NCBI RefSeq assembly: GCF_020520425.1
Contig: NC_079489.1
Location: 17,012,001-17,076,000 of the forward strand
From: Spinacia oleracea
Taxonomy: Eukaryota; Streptophyta; Magnoliopsida; Caryophyllales; Amaranthaceae
Reading direction: 5' to 3'
Length of the DNA stretch: 64,000 nt
The notes below the pieces were generated by a model. It did no database searches. It saw only the letters and a list, made by a program, of their open reading frames with translations, and was not told the DNA's origin. A program made the translations under genes and the position numbers. This document shows, piece by piece, positions 55,159 to 64,000 of the stretch; the first letter of the stretch is position 1; each line of letters starts with the position of its first letter.

Positions 55159-56737
55159 TGTACCCGGGTACAGCCAGCTCTGGCTGTACCCCCAAAAACG
55201 ACACGCTCATATTGTTTGTTCATTCTTGTCGACTGTTTGTTCTTTTTTATTGTACTGTTTGTTCATTCTTATTGTACTGTTTGTTCTTTTTTGTTGTACT
55301 GTTTGTTCTTTCATGTTGTTTTTTAAATTCATCATCAAATTTTCATAATTGTCGTATTTTTTGTTCTTTCTTCTGGAATTTTATGTTCTTTTTTATATTG
55401 TTTGTTCTTTCTTGTTTATTTGTTTGTTTATAATAATCATATGGTTAATGTTCATAATTAAACTCTTCATTAATCTTTTATTCTTTCTTTTTGTTTGTTC
55501 TTTGAATTTTATGTTCTTTTTTATATTGTTTGTTATTTCTTGTTTATTTGTTTGTTTATAATAATCATATAGTACGTTAATGTTCATAATTAAACTCTTC
55601 ATTAATCTTTTACTCTTTCTTCTTTTATTGTTTGTTCTTTCTTGTTGTACTGTTTGTTCTTTCTTGTTGTTTTTTAAATTCATTCATCAAACTTATTGTT
55701 GTATTGTTTGTTCTTTCATGTTGGCTTTAAAATTCATCATAAAATTGTTCATAATTGTTGTATTGTTTGTTCTTTTTTCTGGAATTTTATGTTCTTTTTT
55801 ATATTGTTTGTTCTTTTTTGTTGAATTATTTGTTTTTTCTTGTTTATTTGTTTGTTCACAATAAATATATGGTTAATGTTCATAATGAAATTTTTCATTT
55901 CATTGGTCTTTTATGTTTTTACAAGCGCCTATATTGTTTATTTCCAAATAAATAAATAAATGTTCATTTTCAAAATAGTAAATGTTCATTCCAAATAAAT
56001 AAATAAATGTTCAATTCCGAAATAGTAAATGTTCATTTCCGAAATAGTAAATGTTCATTTTTGTAGTTTATTTCCAAATAAATAAATAAATGTTCATTTC
56101 TAAAATAGTAAATGTTCATTCCAAATAAATAAATAAATATTCATTTCCGAAATAGTAAATGTTCATTTTTGTACCAGTATTTTTTCTTTCTTGTTGTATT
56201 GTTTGTTCTTTCATGTTGACTTTAAAATTCATCATAAAATTGTTCATAATTTTAGTATTGGCTGTTACTTTTTTCTGGAATTTTATGTTCTTTTTTATAT
56301 TGTTTGTTCTTTTTTGTTGAATTATTTGTCCTTTCTTGTTTATTTGTTTGTTCATAATAAATATATGGTTAATGTTCATAATGAAATTGTTCACTTCATT
56401 GGTCTTTTATGTTTTTACAAGCGTCTATATTGTTTATTTCCCAATAAATAAATAAATAAATGTTCATTTCCAAAATAGTAAATGTTCATTCCAAATAAAT
56501 AAATAAATGTTCATTTCCGAAATAGTAAATGTTCATGTTTGTAGTTTATTTCCAAATAAATAAATAAATGTTCATTTCCAAAATAGTAAATGTTCATTCC
56601 AAATAAATAAATAAATGTTCATTTTCGAAATATTAAATGTTCATTTTTGTACCAGTATATTAATGTTCATTTTAAACAACACAAAACGACATCGTTTTGG
56701 ATGGGGGTACAGCCAGCTTTGGCTGTACCCGGGTATA
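55159..56737. mobile_element. Element with palindromic terminal inverted repeats
   Basis: Both ends carry a palindrome. Left is GGGTACAGCCAGCTCTGGCTGTACCC in shape (55166-55191) and right has the AGCCAGCTTTGGCT counterpart; together they form inverted repeats of about 35 bases starting TGTACCCGGG / TATACCCGGG. The interior is T-rich (TTTGTTCTTTCTTGTTG repeats) and holds AAATAAATAAATGTTCATTTCC repeats. About 495 bases are duplicated in tandem (55697-56191 and 56192-56660). No clear target duplication. All ORFs inside are low-complexity. Confidence 0.6.
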
Positions 56738-57031
56738 GCCAAAAATTTGCGTAAATCGACATTTTATAATTAATTCTCATGGGTTATCATTGAAATTTTG
56801 GTATATTGTATCGTATATCTTGTATTTATTTTGCAAATTTTATCTTTTTGTTTTTTTTTTTTTGCAAATTTTTATCTTTGTTTGTTAGACTCATCAAATA
56901 TGTAAACAGATTGTAATTTATCTCAAAGTTATTAAAATGTTAGTTTTATTTTCGGTTTTATTTCTATCTATTTACTTTAAATTACACACATGGCAATCCT
57001 ATGTGGCACTCTGTAATCTCTTCAAAAACTC

Positions 57032-57033
<2 letters not shown>

Positions 57034-57100
<67 letters not shown>
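57034..57100. repeat. (TA)n microsatellite
   Basis: About 33 TA dinucleotides, directly followed by GGACCAGGTTCTGGTGAGAAC, a motif often seen at the border of plant elements sited in TA repeats. Confidence 0.95.
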
Positions 57101-57102
<2 letters not shown>

Positions 57103-58632
57103 ACCAGGTTCTGGTGAGAACCCCTCTTAAGATGAGAACCTATTAGAACCGTCGGATCAAAATGAGATGAACAGATGAGATTATACTTTTGCAATCGCCA
57201 TTCTCTTCCCAATATTCAACTATTTTTTCTCTCTCCTCCTTCCTCTAAAGTCTAAGTCTGATAACACTCTCCTGCTCTCTCTTTAACGAAACCAAATAGA
57301 AAATTCAAGCAATCTCTCTGTTCGCAACACCTACCTCTACATTGTGTAAATTCGTCCAAAAATAAGGTATAGTTCTCAAGTTTAGTATCAATCGGAGATT
57401 ATTGGTTTAGAGTTATCATTTTCCACAACTCTAGTGTATATAATTGTATTAATTTCAGGCTGAATTTGGGATTTTGTTAAGGTTTTGGTACAAATTCAAC
57501 TACAAATGTATCTTATGCTGAGTTCGAAGTAAAATGTGCATATATTAAGGTAATGTTTTTGAATTCGACTTTGTTTTCATTGCGATTTAGGTATAAATTA
57601 TTGTGAGTGAATTAGAGCACTATCATGTGTTTATTTTTTGTTTCATTCCGATTTTTTGTTTAAATTTTTAGCACAACGAAGCTCTTCAAATTTCTGGAAA
57701 TTTTCTCCCAAATTAGTTGTACTTTGTGTTCTAGAAGCTTTTAGGTTATTTTTGGTTAATTTTTCTACAATCTTACTTCAAAATTAGACTAGCAATTCAT
57801 TCATGAATAATGTGCTTGTTTCATCTGTCTTGCTGTGATTTTTGGACAAACATCAGAAAGTGTTGCCAATTTAGTTAAATTCTCATTGCTAATTTTCTTT
57901 GAGCTTAATTAGATGAGGTAAATGTTGCTTAAACTGTCGAAAAGTAAACTAAATCTCTCTAAAATTAAACTAGATCTCTCTTAAAAGTAAACTAAAAGTA
58001 AACAAGTATAAGGATGATGGTTTCAATTGGTTTTATGAAGTGTGGCTGCGTGTTTGATCTCTCATTGTAGTTTAGGTGCCTGCTTTGTTACTTCCTGCTA
58101 GTCGGTCATGTCTTTGTGGTGCTGTTGCTGTTTCTGTAGACTGTTGTTACAGAGGCTTGCTTGAGCTCCTACTTGCGTAGTTAATTGAGAATGATGTAGG
58201 CTCAAATGATGATGTTGTATGCATTGTTGTTGCATTTCAGCTGTTGTATTGCTGGGTCTGACTGCAGGGTTCAGGTGTTAATTTCACAGTATGTTTAGTA
58301 TGTTTTGGGTGTTGTGATTAGTCTGTTGTTGTTGCCGGTTGTTGGTCATGTAGGGGGGTCGTTGCTGCTAGTCATGTCTTTGTGGTTTTTTTGCTTCTAT
58401 ATTCAACTTTGCTTGGATGATAGAGGTTGTGTATCATATCTTTACATAATTTCTTTTTGTTCAAATTAAAAGTAGACAAAGAATTCATAAAAGTAAACCG
58501 AATTGAGTAAAAAGTAAATGAGAAAAATGGACAAATTCTGAGTAGGAGTTGTTCTGTTATAATTTTGCTGCACTAAGTGATTATCTAACTCAAAAGTAAA
58601 GTAAAAACTGAAAATAGTAAATATAAATGATC
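57101..58632. other. Probable transposon interior, family unknown
   Basis: It starts GGACCAGGTTCTGGTGAG. CT-rich leader-like DNA (57195-57300) and AT-rich DNA with intron-like texture and several AAAAGTAAAC repeats follow. No coding exon recognised. It may be one element with the GC-rich region at 59.7-60.3 kb. Confidence 0.35.
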
Positions 58633-59482
58633 AACCTTTGGGTGAAGTGGGTGCACACCATGTATGTAAAAAGCAAAGATTGGATTCAGTTCACAGCCCC
58701 AGTTACTGCTAGTTGGGCTGTGAAAATTGTGTGCAGAGTAAAAAACATGTTCAATGAAAAGTTATCAGCTTCTCTTTGGCTCTCCTCTCCTAAATACTCC
58801 ATCAGGGAAATGTACAAAAGCCTGTGTACAAACCAACCTCATACTCATTAGGCTAAGCAAGTCTGGAACAGATATAGTGTTCCAAGACACAGGTTCACTA
58901 TGTGGTTAGCTAGTCAGGACAGACTGAAAACTAAATCAAGGCTGCTTAAGGTGGGGATTGGTTTGGATAGCAATTGTGCTATTTGTGATACCTCTGAAGA
59001 AACAGTTAGCCACTTGTTTTTTGACTGTAATTATAGCAAAGAATGTAGAAACTTGATTTTACTATGGCTAGGGCTGCCTTGCTACAATGGTGATCTAAAC
59101 AGGCTCCTAAAGTGGGCTAGGAAGCAAGGTTCTAGTAAGTTTACCAGGCAGACAATTTACACTGCTTGTGCTGAGCTAGTGTACCACCTGTGGAAAGCAA
59201 GAAACATTGCAGTTTGGGAAGCTAATGTTCCTTCAGTACAGCACACTGTTGAGAGGATTCAGAAGGACACTAAAGGCAGAATTCAGCAACTGCTAGGGAA
59301 GAAAGTTAGAAGCTCTGACTTGAATTGGTTTCATTCTTTGTGATTCACGGTTGTTTTAGGCTAGCTAGTTCAGTTAGCCTTTCAGTTTATTTCCTTTGTT
59401 GGAGGAAACTTAGTTTGTAAAACTGTTTCTTGGTATCAATATAATCCCTAATTTGCTTGCCAAAAAAAAAAATATATAAAAA
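58633..59482 (+). mobile_element. 5'-truncated LINE fragment
   Basis: Only the C-terminal end of ORF2 and the 3' tail are present, with poly-A at the end. The duplication AAATATAAATGATC flanks it (58619-58632, 59483-59496). It is a classic 5'-truncated insertion. Confidence 0.88.
58660..59343 (+). pseudogene. LINE ORF2 C-terminus with zf-RVT
   Basis: Two frames read KDWIQFTAPVTASWAVKIVC ... YSIREMYKSLCTNQPHTH and then MWLASQDRLKTKSRLLKVGI, CAICDTSEETVSHLFFDC, VYHLWKARN, ending DLNWFHSL. The stop after PHTH (TAG) is in the linker before FTMWLASQ. The zf-RVT cysteines/histidine CAIC...H...C are kept. It is homologous to the end of the LINE at 16422-21322 but clearly diverged. Confidence 0.85.
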
Positions 59483-59768
59483 AAATATAAATGATCTAAA
59501 AGTAAACTTTTGTTGTTTGTTTTAATTTTTTTTTTTTTTTGATATTGTTTTGTGTAAATTTTTGTTGTGAAAATTTTCGATGTAACTTTTTATGTGTTTT
59601 ATTTTTCCTGTTTATTTATTTTAACAGGAAAAATGTCGAAAAATGAGAAAAGACCACATTAAGGTAATGTAACCTAATTTTTGTCACAGGTGCACAGGCT
59701 GTGCGCGGCGGACATGGATGGGCACGCAAATCTTGTGCGCGGGCGAACTGCATTTAATTAAAATAAAT

Positions 59769-60293
59769 TCAATTACCTTTTGTGCCGACGATAATGGAGG
59801 AGACAACGGCGTCGATGTAGGTCTCTTCTTTGGAGCCATTGACGTTGACACCTTCACCGGCGACAAACAGAGTCGTGGGCGGGGAAACAGGGGTTGGAAA
59901 CTTCAAACGCCGCCGCGAAATAGGGCAGCGCCGGCGAGAGGCGAGTGGAGTAAGGCGATCGGGTCGCGCAGTGCTTGCGAGAGGGGATTGCAGCTCCAGC
60001 GAGAGGGGCGTGCTCCGGCGGCTATGGTGCGAGCAAGAGGGGATTGTTTTGAGGCATCTCCGGTTGGGTTTGCTCGACAAAAAGTCAAAAACAGAGAACA
60101 ACACAACGACAAACAAAGAGGTCGTGGGCGGCGAGAATACGGGTGAACAAACCCGACCAGATTTCGGCTGAGGTGGTGCCAGCGCAACTGCTAGGCTGCT
60201 GGAGGAGGAAGGGAGGGAAAGACCAGAGAAGGAGGAAAGGGTGATGAGGGAGGGGGGTGAATTTGATTTTAAAGGGCGGGATCGTACTTTCAC
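59769..60293 (-). CDS. GC-rich open frame of unknown function
   Basis: 174 codons, MKVRSRPLKSNSPPSLIT to the donor AAAAG|GTAATT after SSIIVGTK. It is rich in Ser, Pro and Arg and has no domain I can name. The GC content is much higher than the surroundings, and several other frames on both strands are also open, as expected for GC-rich DNA. A first exon borne by a transposon (captured gene fragment) is possible. I do not assign a function. Confidence 0.3.
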   Translation of the reverse strand: MKVRSRPLKSNSPPSLITLSSFSGLSLPSSSSSLAVALAPPQPKSGRVCSPVFSPPTTSLFVVVLFSVFDFLSSKPNRRCLKTIPSCSHHSRRSTPLSLELQSPLASTARPDRLTPLASRRRCPISRRRLKFPTPVSPPTTLFVAGEGVNVNGSKEETYIDAVVSSIIVGTKGN

Positions 60294-60450
60294 GCAATAA
60301 ATTAGGGCGTTTTTAACGGAACAGTGCGTCGAATAAAAATCCCCAATATTTAAGATCCTAATTCGGTAGAAAAAATGTGTATTTTCAAAATAAAATCAAC
60401 ATATTGTATTAATATTTTCTACTTTTTATTATAAAACTATATTTGATTTT

Positions 60451-60836
60451 TTCTACGTTGTACCCCTACATTTCGTTGATTTCTACGTTGTACCCATGGA
60501 TTTAAAATCTTCCAAATTGTACCCTTGTACTTGTAAAATATATTTAACATTATCCTTGTTGTTAATCTAACGTTTAAAGATTTCGTTACTTTTTAACCAA
60601 ATTAAGGTTTTTCAATATTATATTATAATCAATATTATGCTTGTTGGTGAACCTAATGTTATGTAGAAAAATCTTGAATTTTTAAAAATATAACTGAACT
60701 TGTTAGCATTGGGTTGGCTATAAGGATAAAAATGATTAAAGTTTGCAACTATTTCGTATAAGGGTACAATTTATAAAATTTAAAATGTCTGGGTACAACG
60801 TAGAAATAAATGAAATAAAGAGATATAATGTAGAAA
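60451..60836. mobile_element. MITE with repeated TTCTACGTTGTACCC ends
   Basis: TTCTACGTTGTACCC occurs twice at the left (60457, 60480). Its inverse GGGTACAACGTAGAA, followed by a worn second copy (ATATAATGTAGAA), is at the right, giving long inverted ends. It is non-coding. Confidence 0.55.
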
Positions 60837-60960
60837 AACCCAATATATTTTATGTATGCTTATTTTTTATAATCATATATTTTATGTATGTTAGTAATCT
60901 CGAAATTCTTAACTCCCTTATCTGACACGTCATTGGACATATATCATACATAGATACGAA

Positions 60961-61403
60961 CACTACAAGAAATTGATTAATTATCAACCGCTAAAATTGG
61001 TTGGTAAAACGCGAAAAACGGTTGGTAAAAGATTTTGCGACCGCCAACGGTCACAAAAAAGCGGTCAGTTTTCACCTGGACGGTAATTTAGGAAACTCCA
61101 ACTGGAAGGCGGTCGCTAAAATTTACCGACAGGATTAGCGACCGCAATAAACAGTCACTAAATTAGTGACCGCGATAATAGTCGGATATTTACCGACTGC
61201 GCATTAGTCATAATAGGGGTAAAGCAGTCGCTAATATTTCGACCGTTTTGAAGGCGGTTGGTAAATTTTAAATTTACCAACCGCTTTTCAATCGGTCGGT
61301 AAATTTAGCGACTGCTTCATTATCGGTTGATAAATTTATTTTTACTGACTCCTTTTTAGGCGGTCGGTAAAATCGGTTGGTAATCACGCGCTTTCTTGTA
61401 GTG
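60961..61403. mobile_element. CACTA-type MITE
   Basis: It starts CACTACAAGAAATTG and ends CTTTCTTGTAGTG, with GAA on both sides (60958-60960, 61404-61406). The interior is filled with GCGGTCGGTAAA / TTTACCGACCGC repeats. It is 443 bases long. Confidence 0.92.
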
Positions 61404-61615
61404 GAAGACAACAAGCCTATTATCGCAATTTACAACCTTTAGATAAAACTTTGAAAACGTTTATGCAGAGAGGATTTATATCCTTCATGTGATGTCCATG
61501 TCTCAGTTCAGCTGTAAATTCATATGAAGATACATTAATTTATGCCGTATTAACGAAATAGTTGGCCAGTTATTCTTCATGATCGATTGACGGAGTTTTT
61601 CTCGGAAATTGCATA

Positions 61616-61874
61616 CTCCCTCTGTCCCTTAATACTCGCACCGTTTTGACTTTTTGCACTATTCACATAATTCACTTTGACCTTATTTTATTTCCAGTAT
61701 ATGAAAATAAATGTTAGTGTATAATATATTGTTGGCTTCATCTTAATATATATTTTCAAAATATTAACATTTTATAAGTTTTTATAATATGTAGTTGAAG
61801 ATATTGGTGGTCAAAGTTGTGCATTGGCATGCGTGTCCAGTCAAAACGATGCGAGTATTAAGGGACGGAGGGAG
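61616..61874. mobile_element. Stowaway MITE
   Basis: CTCCCTCTGTCCCTTAATAC and GTATTAAGGGACGGAGGGAG are inverted, with TA on both sides. Confidence 0.9.
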
Positions 61875-63006
61875 TACAAGTTTTGGTGCAACAGCTCTAA
61901 TACCGGCCATAGGGTTGCATGCATCGTATAAGTACTCGGTATTCCGTTTAAAAAAAAAAACTTATATTCATTTTTTATTCATATAACTATATAAGTGTTG
62001 CTTAATTAATTATAAACAAATTCAAAATACAAAATTAAAACAGCTTCCCATTTCTAATTGTTGGGTAACGCGCCTAAAGAAATTTAAGCTTAGTCGCTCA
62101 CACCAGCGCTAATCTTGATATTGGAGTAACATACTTGCTTTAAGAGAATTTCAATTCACACGAGTACAAATTTTAACAAACAAAAACTATCTTGACAAAA
62201 GGTGATTGAGCTTGGATCCCTTAAATATATAGTTGTGCACTTTGCAAAATGAAATTAATACGAAGTAGTCTGCATTGATGATATGGATCCAGAGTTGATA
62301 AGTCATGCAAAATATCACCATCATCATATCATAATTAATGACATGCAAAAGGAGTTAATTGATCCACTCAATTCTGTAAAATAAGCTCCATTAATTACAC
62401 TAGCTAGCTAGCTAACATCAACTCGAGTTCTCTGCAAAATACAATAAATACGGAGTAGTTATACATGGAGTACACTTTACCATAGACGTACAATTCAACA
62501 CACTATATATAGTTATATATAGTTATTCGGAGAACCAAATATCCGATACCCGATTTGAATAATTGGGCGATCGGATATATTATGGTTACGGCTGAATATT
62601 CATTTTAAAATTATTGTAAACACCCCCTGGCCCCTTCCCCCAGTCCCCCACCCCCCACACATAGACCTGGTTATTGAACAGGGTTGTCCAATTGGTATTA
62701 GGGTCGGGCCAATTTTAAAAGGGTCTTGACCCTTTACCTTATATCCACACACCTTTTAATTAAAACAAACGGATGACGTATATTCAAGCATATTCAATTC
62801 CTTTAAGAAAAATACGGATAAAACTCATTAACTCGTATATCCAAAATAATGAAATATAGGTCATAATATTAAAATTTAACATCAATATGATACGACAAAA
62901 CAACATTATGAAAATCTGATATATGTACGGAGTATATAAAACATGTAGAAAATAGTTATATATATATAGTACGTATGATTTATGAAGAGTTGAGTAATGA
63001 ACTTAC
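61875..63006. other. Gene-free interval 3' of locus D
   Basis: AT-rich. CCAAATATCCGATACCCG near 62538 recalls the GGATATCC-type repeats at 23.8-24.2 kb. No following exon of locus D was recognised. Confidence 0.35.
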
Positions 63007-63614
63007 TATAGAAAATAAATTTAGGAGAATTTGCAGAGGCAATAAGCTCAAAGACGACAGGTTGACCAGGTTTGAGATCATTAGCAACGTAAAAATCGCG
63101 CAACTTTCCGATATAAACAGAATTACCCCGCTTATGCTGCCTCAATGGAACTACCCATTCGTCTCCTTGTTCATCTATTACTATCATGTTACACTTTCTA
63201 TTTGCTATGTTGTTTTCCCTCGCAAACTTCAGCGGGATATGCTACAAGAAAAAAACTTCATTTATTGCCTCCATCCTAATTAATTAGACATACCACATAC
63301 TCACATACTACACATACTACACATTATGAAATTAAGACATACGTAGTACCTGTTATTGTATTATGGAGTAGTAAATTATATACTCACTTGGTTTGGAATT
63401 AATAGACTTATTTAAATAAACGGAGGAATAAAAAATAAAAAATAAAAAATAAAAAATAAATTAAGGAGATCGAGTATTATGCTTACCATTCCTCCCCTCT
63501 TCAACCAGTATAATTTCACAGTGGTATGGAAATGAGGATATCCCCTTGATTTAAATCCAATCTTTGACGACCCTGGATTAACTTTGTGGCGGTCTCTATT
63601 CGTCCTTTTCAACC
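63007..63614 (-). CDS. REM-type B3 transcription factor, locus D (two exons, cut by the right edge)
   Basis: Exon 63614-63487 reads (x)LKRTNRDRHKVNPGSSKI, then SRGYPHFHTTVKLYWLKRGGM to donor ATG|GTAAGC. Exon 63241-63007 reads HIPLKFARENNIANRKCNMI, GKLRDFYVANDLKPGQPVVF and ASANSPKFIFY to donor ATA|GTAAGT. Together they form one B3 domain, closest in layout to the second B3 of locus C; the 235-base length of the last exon is identical. Upstream exons lie beyond the window. Both exons are open and in phase. Confidence 0.8.
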
Positions 63615-64000
63615 CTTCAATATATGAGTCATTAACAAAAAAAAAAAAAAAAAATACTCTTTGTTAGTTTGATGTTATTTAATCCATTTCGAGTTATATG
63701 TACTTGAGAGCTAATATTTAATCACATACGGAGTACTACGTATATGACATATACAACCTCGTATATTATTTATATTAGTCGAAATTGGTCTCAACAAAAC
63801 AAACTATATATGGTTAATTGGGTGCAGCCAACAACACAATCTTTGACTAATTGCCAAAATAATGCCAATTTTTACAAGGGGCGCAAATGTGCAATGCATG
63901 CATGTCATAAATGACTTCGACGACTCTAAATTCTGAAGACGAAATTTTTTCAATATTTTTATATTTTTATTTATGTACTTATTTTCTTCCTCAACTCATA
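63615..64000. other. Intron or upstream DNA of locus D
   Basis: AT-rich with a poly-A run at 63637-63654. No further B3 exon is recognisable before the window ends. Confidence 0.35.

Noticed and set aside
55158-56451. Several ORFs rich in Phe, Leu and Cys that look like membrane proteins
   Set aside because: They are frames through TTTGTTCTTT repeats in a non-coding element; the same strings recur because of the tandem duplication.
59718-60171. Plus-strand ORFs of 113 and 142 codons in the GC-rich block
   Set aside because: GC-rich DNA opens many frames. The minus frame with a splice donor is at least as good, and neither has a recognisable domain.

Overview
The window is nuclear DNA of a flowering plant. 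It is AT-rich, its genes have introns with GT-AG borders, and it is crowded with plant-type transposons (Stowaway, CACTA, hAT, Mutator-like, Helitron, Ty1/copia, L1-type LINE and tRNA-derived SINE). Repeat style and REM gene sequence suggest a eudicot, perhaps Caryophyllales (beet, spinach or quinoa relatives), but I cannot fix the species from sequence alone.

Host genes. The main theme is a tandem array of REM-type B3 transcription factor genes, all on the minus strand: locus A (15501 down to 2217), locus B (36286 down to 24625), locus C (52710 down to 51115, with a decayed exon at 46.9 kb) and locus D (63614 down to 63007, cut by the right edge). They share an exon grammar. A 69-base first exon ends in the motif PHFFxPLxPxFQxNF. 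An exon carrying most of the first B3 domain follows, and each later B3 domain is split over a short exon (domain start) and a roughly 240-base exon (domain remainder). Loci A and B carry lesions. Locus C looks clean over four exons, and D over the two exons visible. Between the B3 loci lie a FAR1/FHY3-like gene on the plus strand (16156-23655, C-terminal part not found) and a well-preserved SGF11 gene (SAGA deubiquitinase module) on the minus strand (39666-45844) with a 5.5 kb first intron. The left edge holds the first exon of an unrecognised minus-strand gene.

Mobile DNA. Locus A is a layered wreck. A CACTA-type MITE sits in exon 2 and a Stowaway MITE in exon 5. Intron 2 holds a Ty1/copia fossil (5799-14576) that itself carries a 5.8 kb CACTA transposon (6409-12249) with TNP2 and TNPA-like remnants. 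Intron 3 holds a CACTA MITE carrying an hAT MITE. The first intron of the FAR1-like gene holds a full-length antisense LINE (16422-21322) and an hAT MITE (21523-22098). Locus B has an internal repeat of an exon block, and one of its introns is swollen by a Mutator-like MITE (25823-30644, 9-base target duplication) hosting a Helitron (26043-30521, TC...CTAG between A and T).

The right third (46.3-63 kb) is mostly repeats: SINEs, many Stowaway MITEs, Tourist-like MITEs, an element with palindromic ends and a 495-base internal duplication (55159-56737), a 5'-truncated LINE (58633-59482), a GC-rich unexplained ORF (59769-60293) and another CACTA MITE (60961-61403). I found no CRISPR array, rRNA gene or intact tRNA gene. 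No wholly new biochemical system is evident. The most unusual features are the exon-block amplification of B3 domains and the well-resolved insertion layers.
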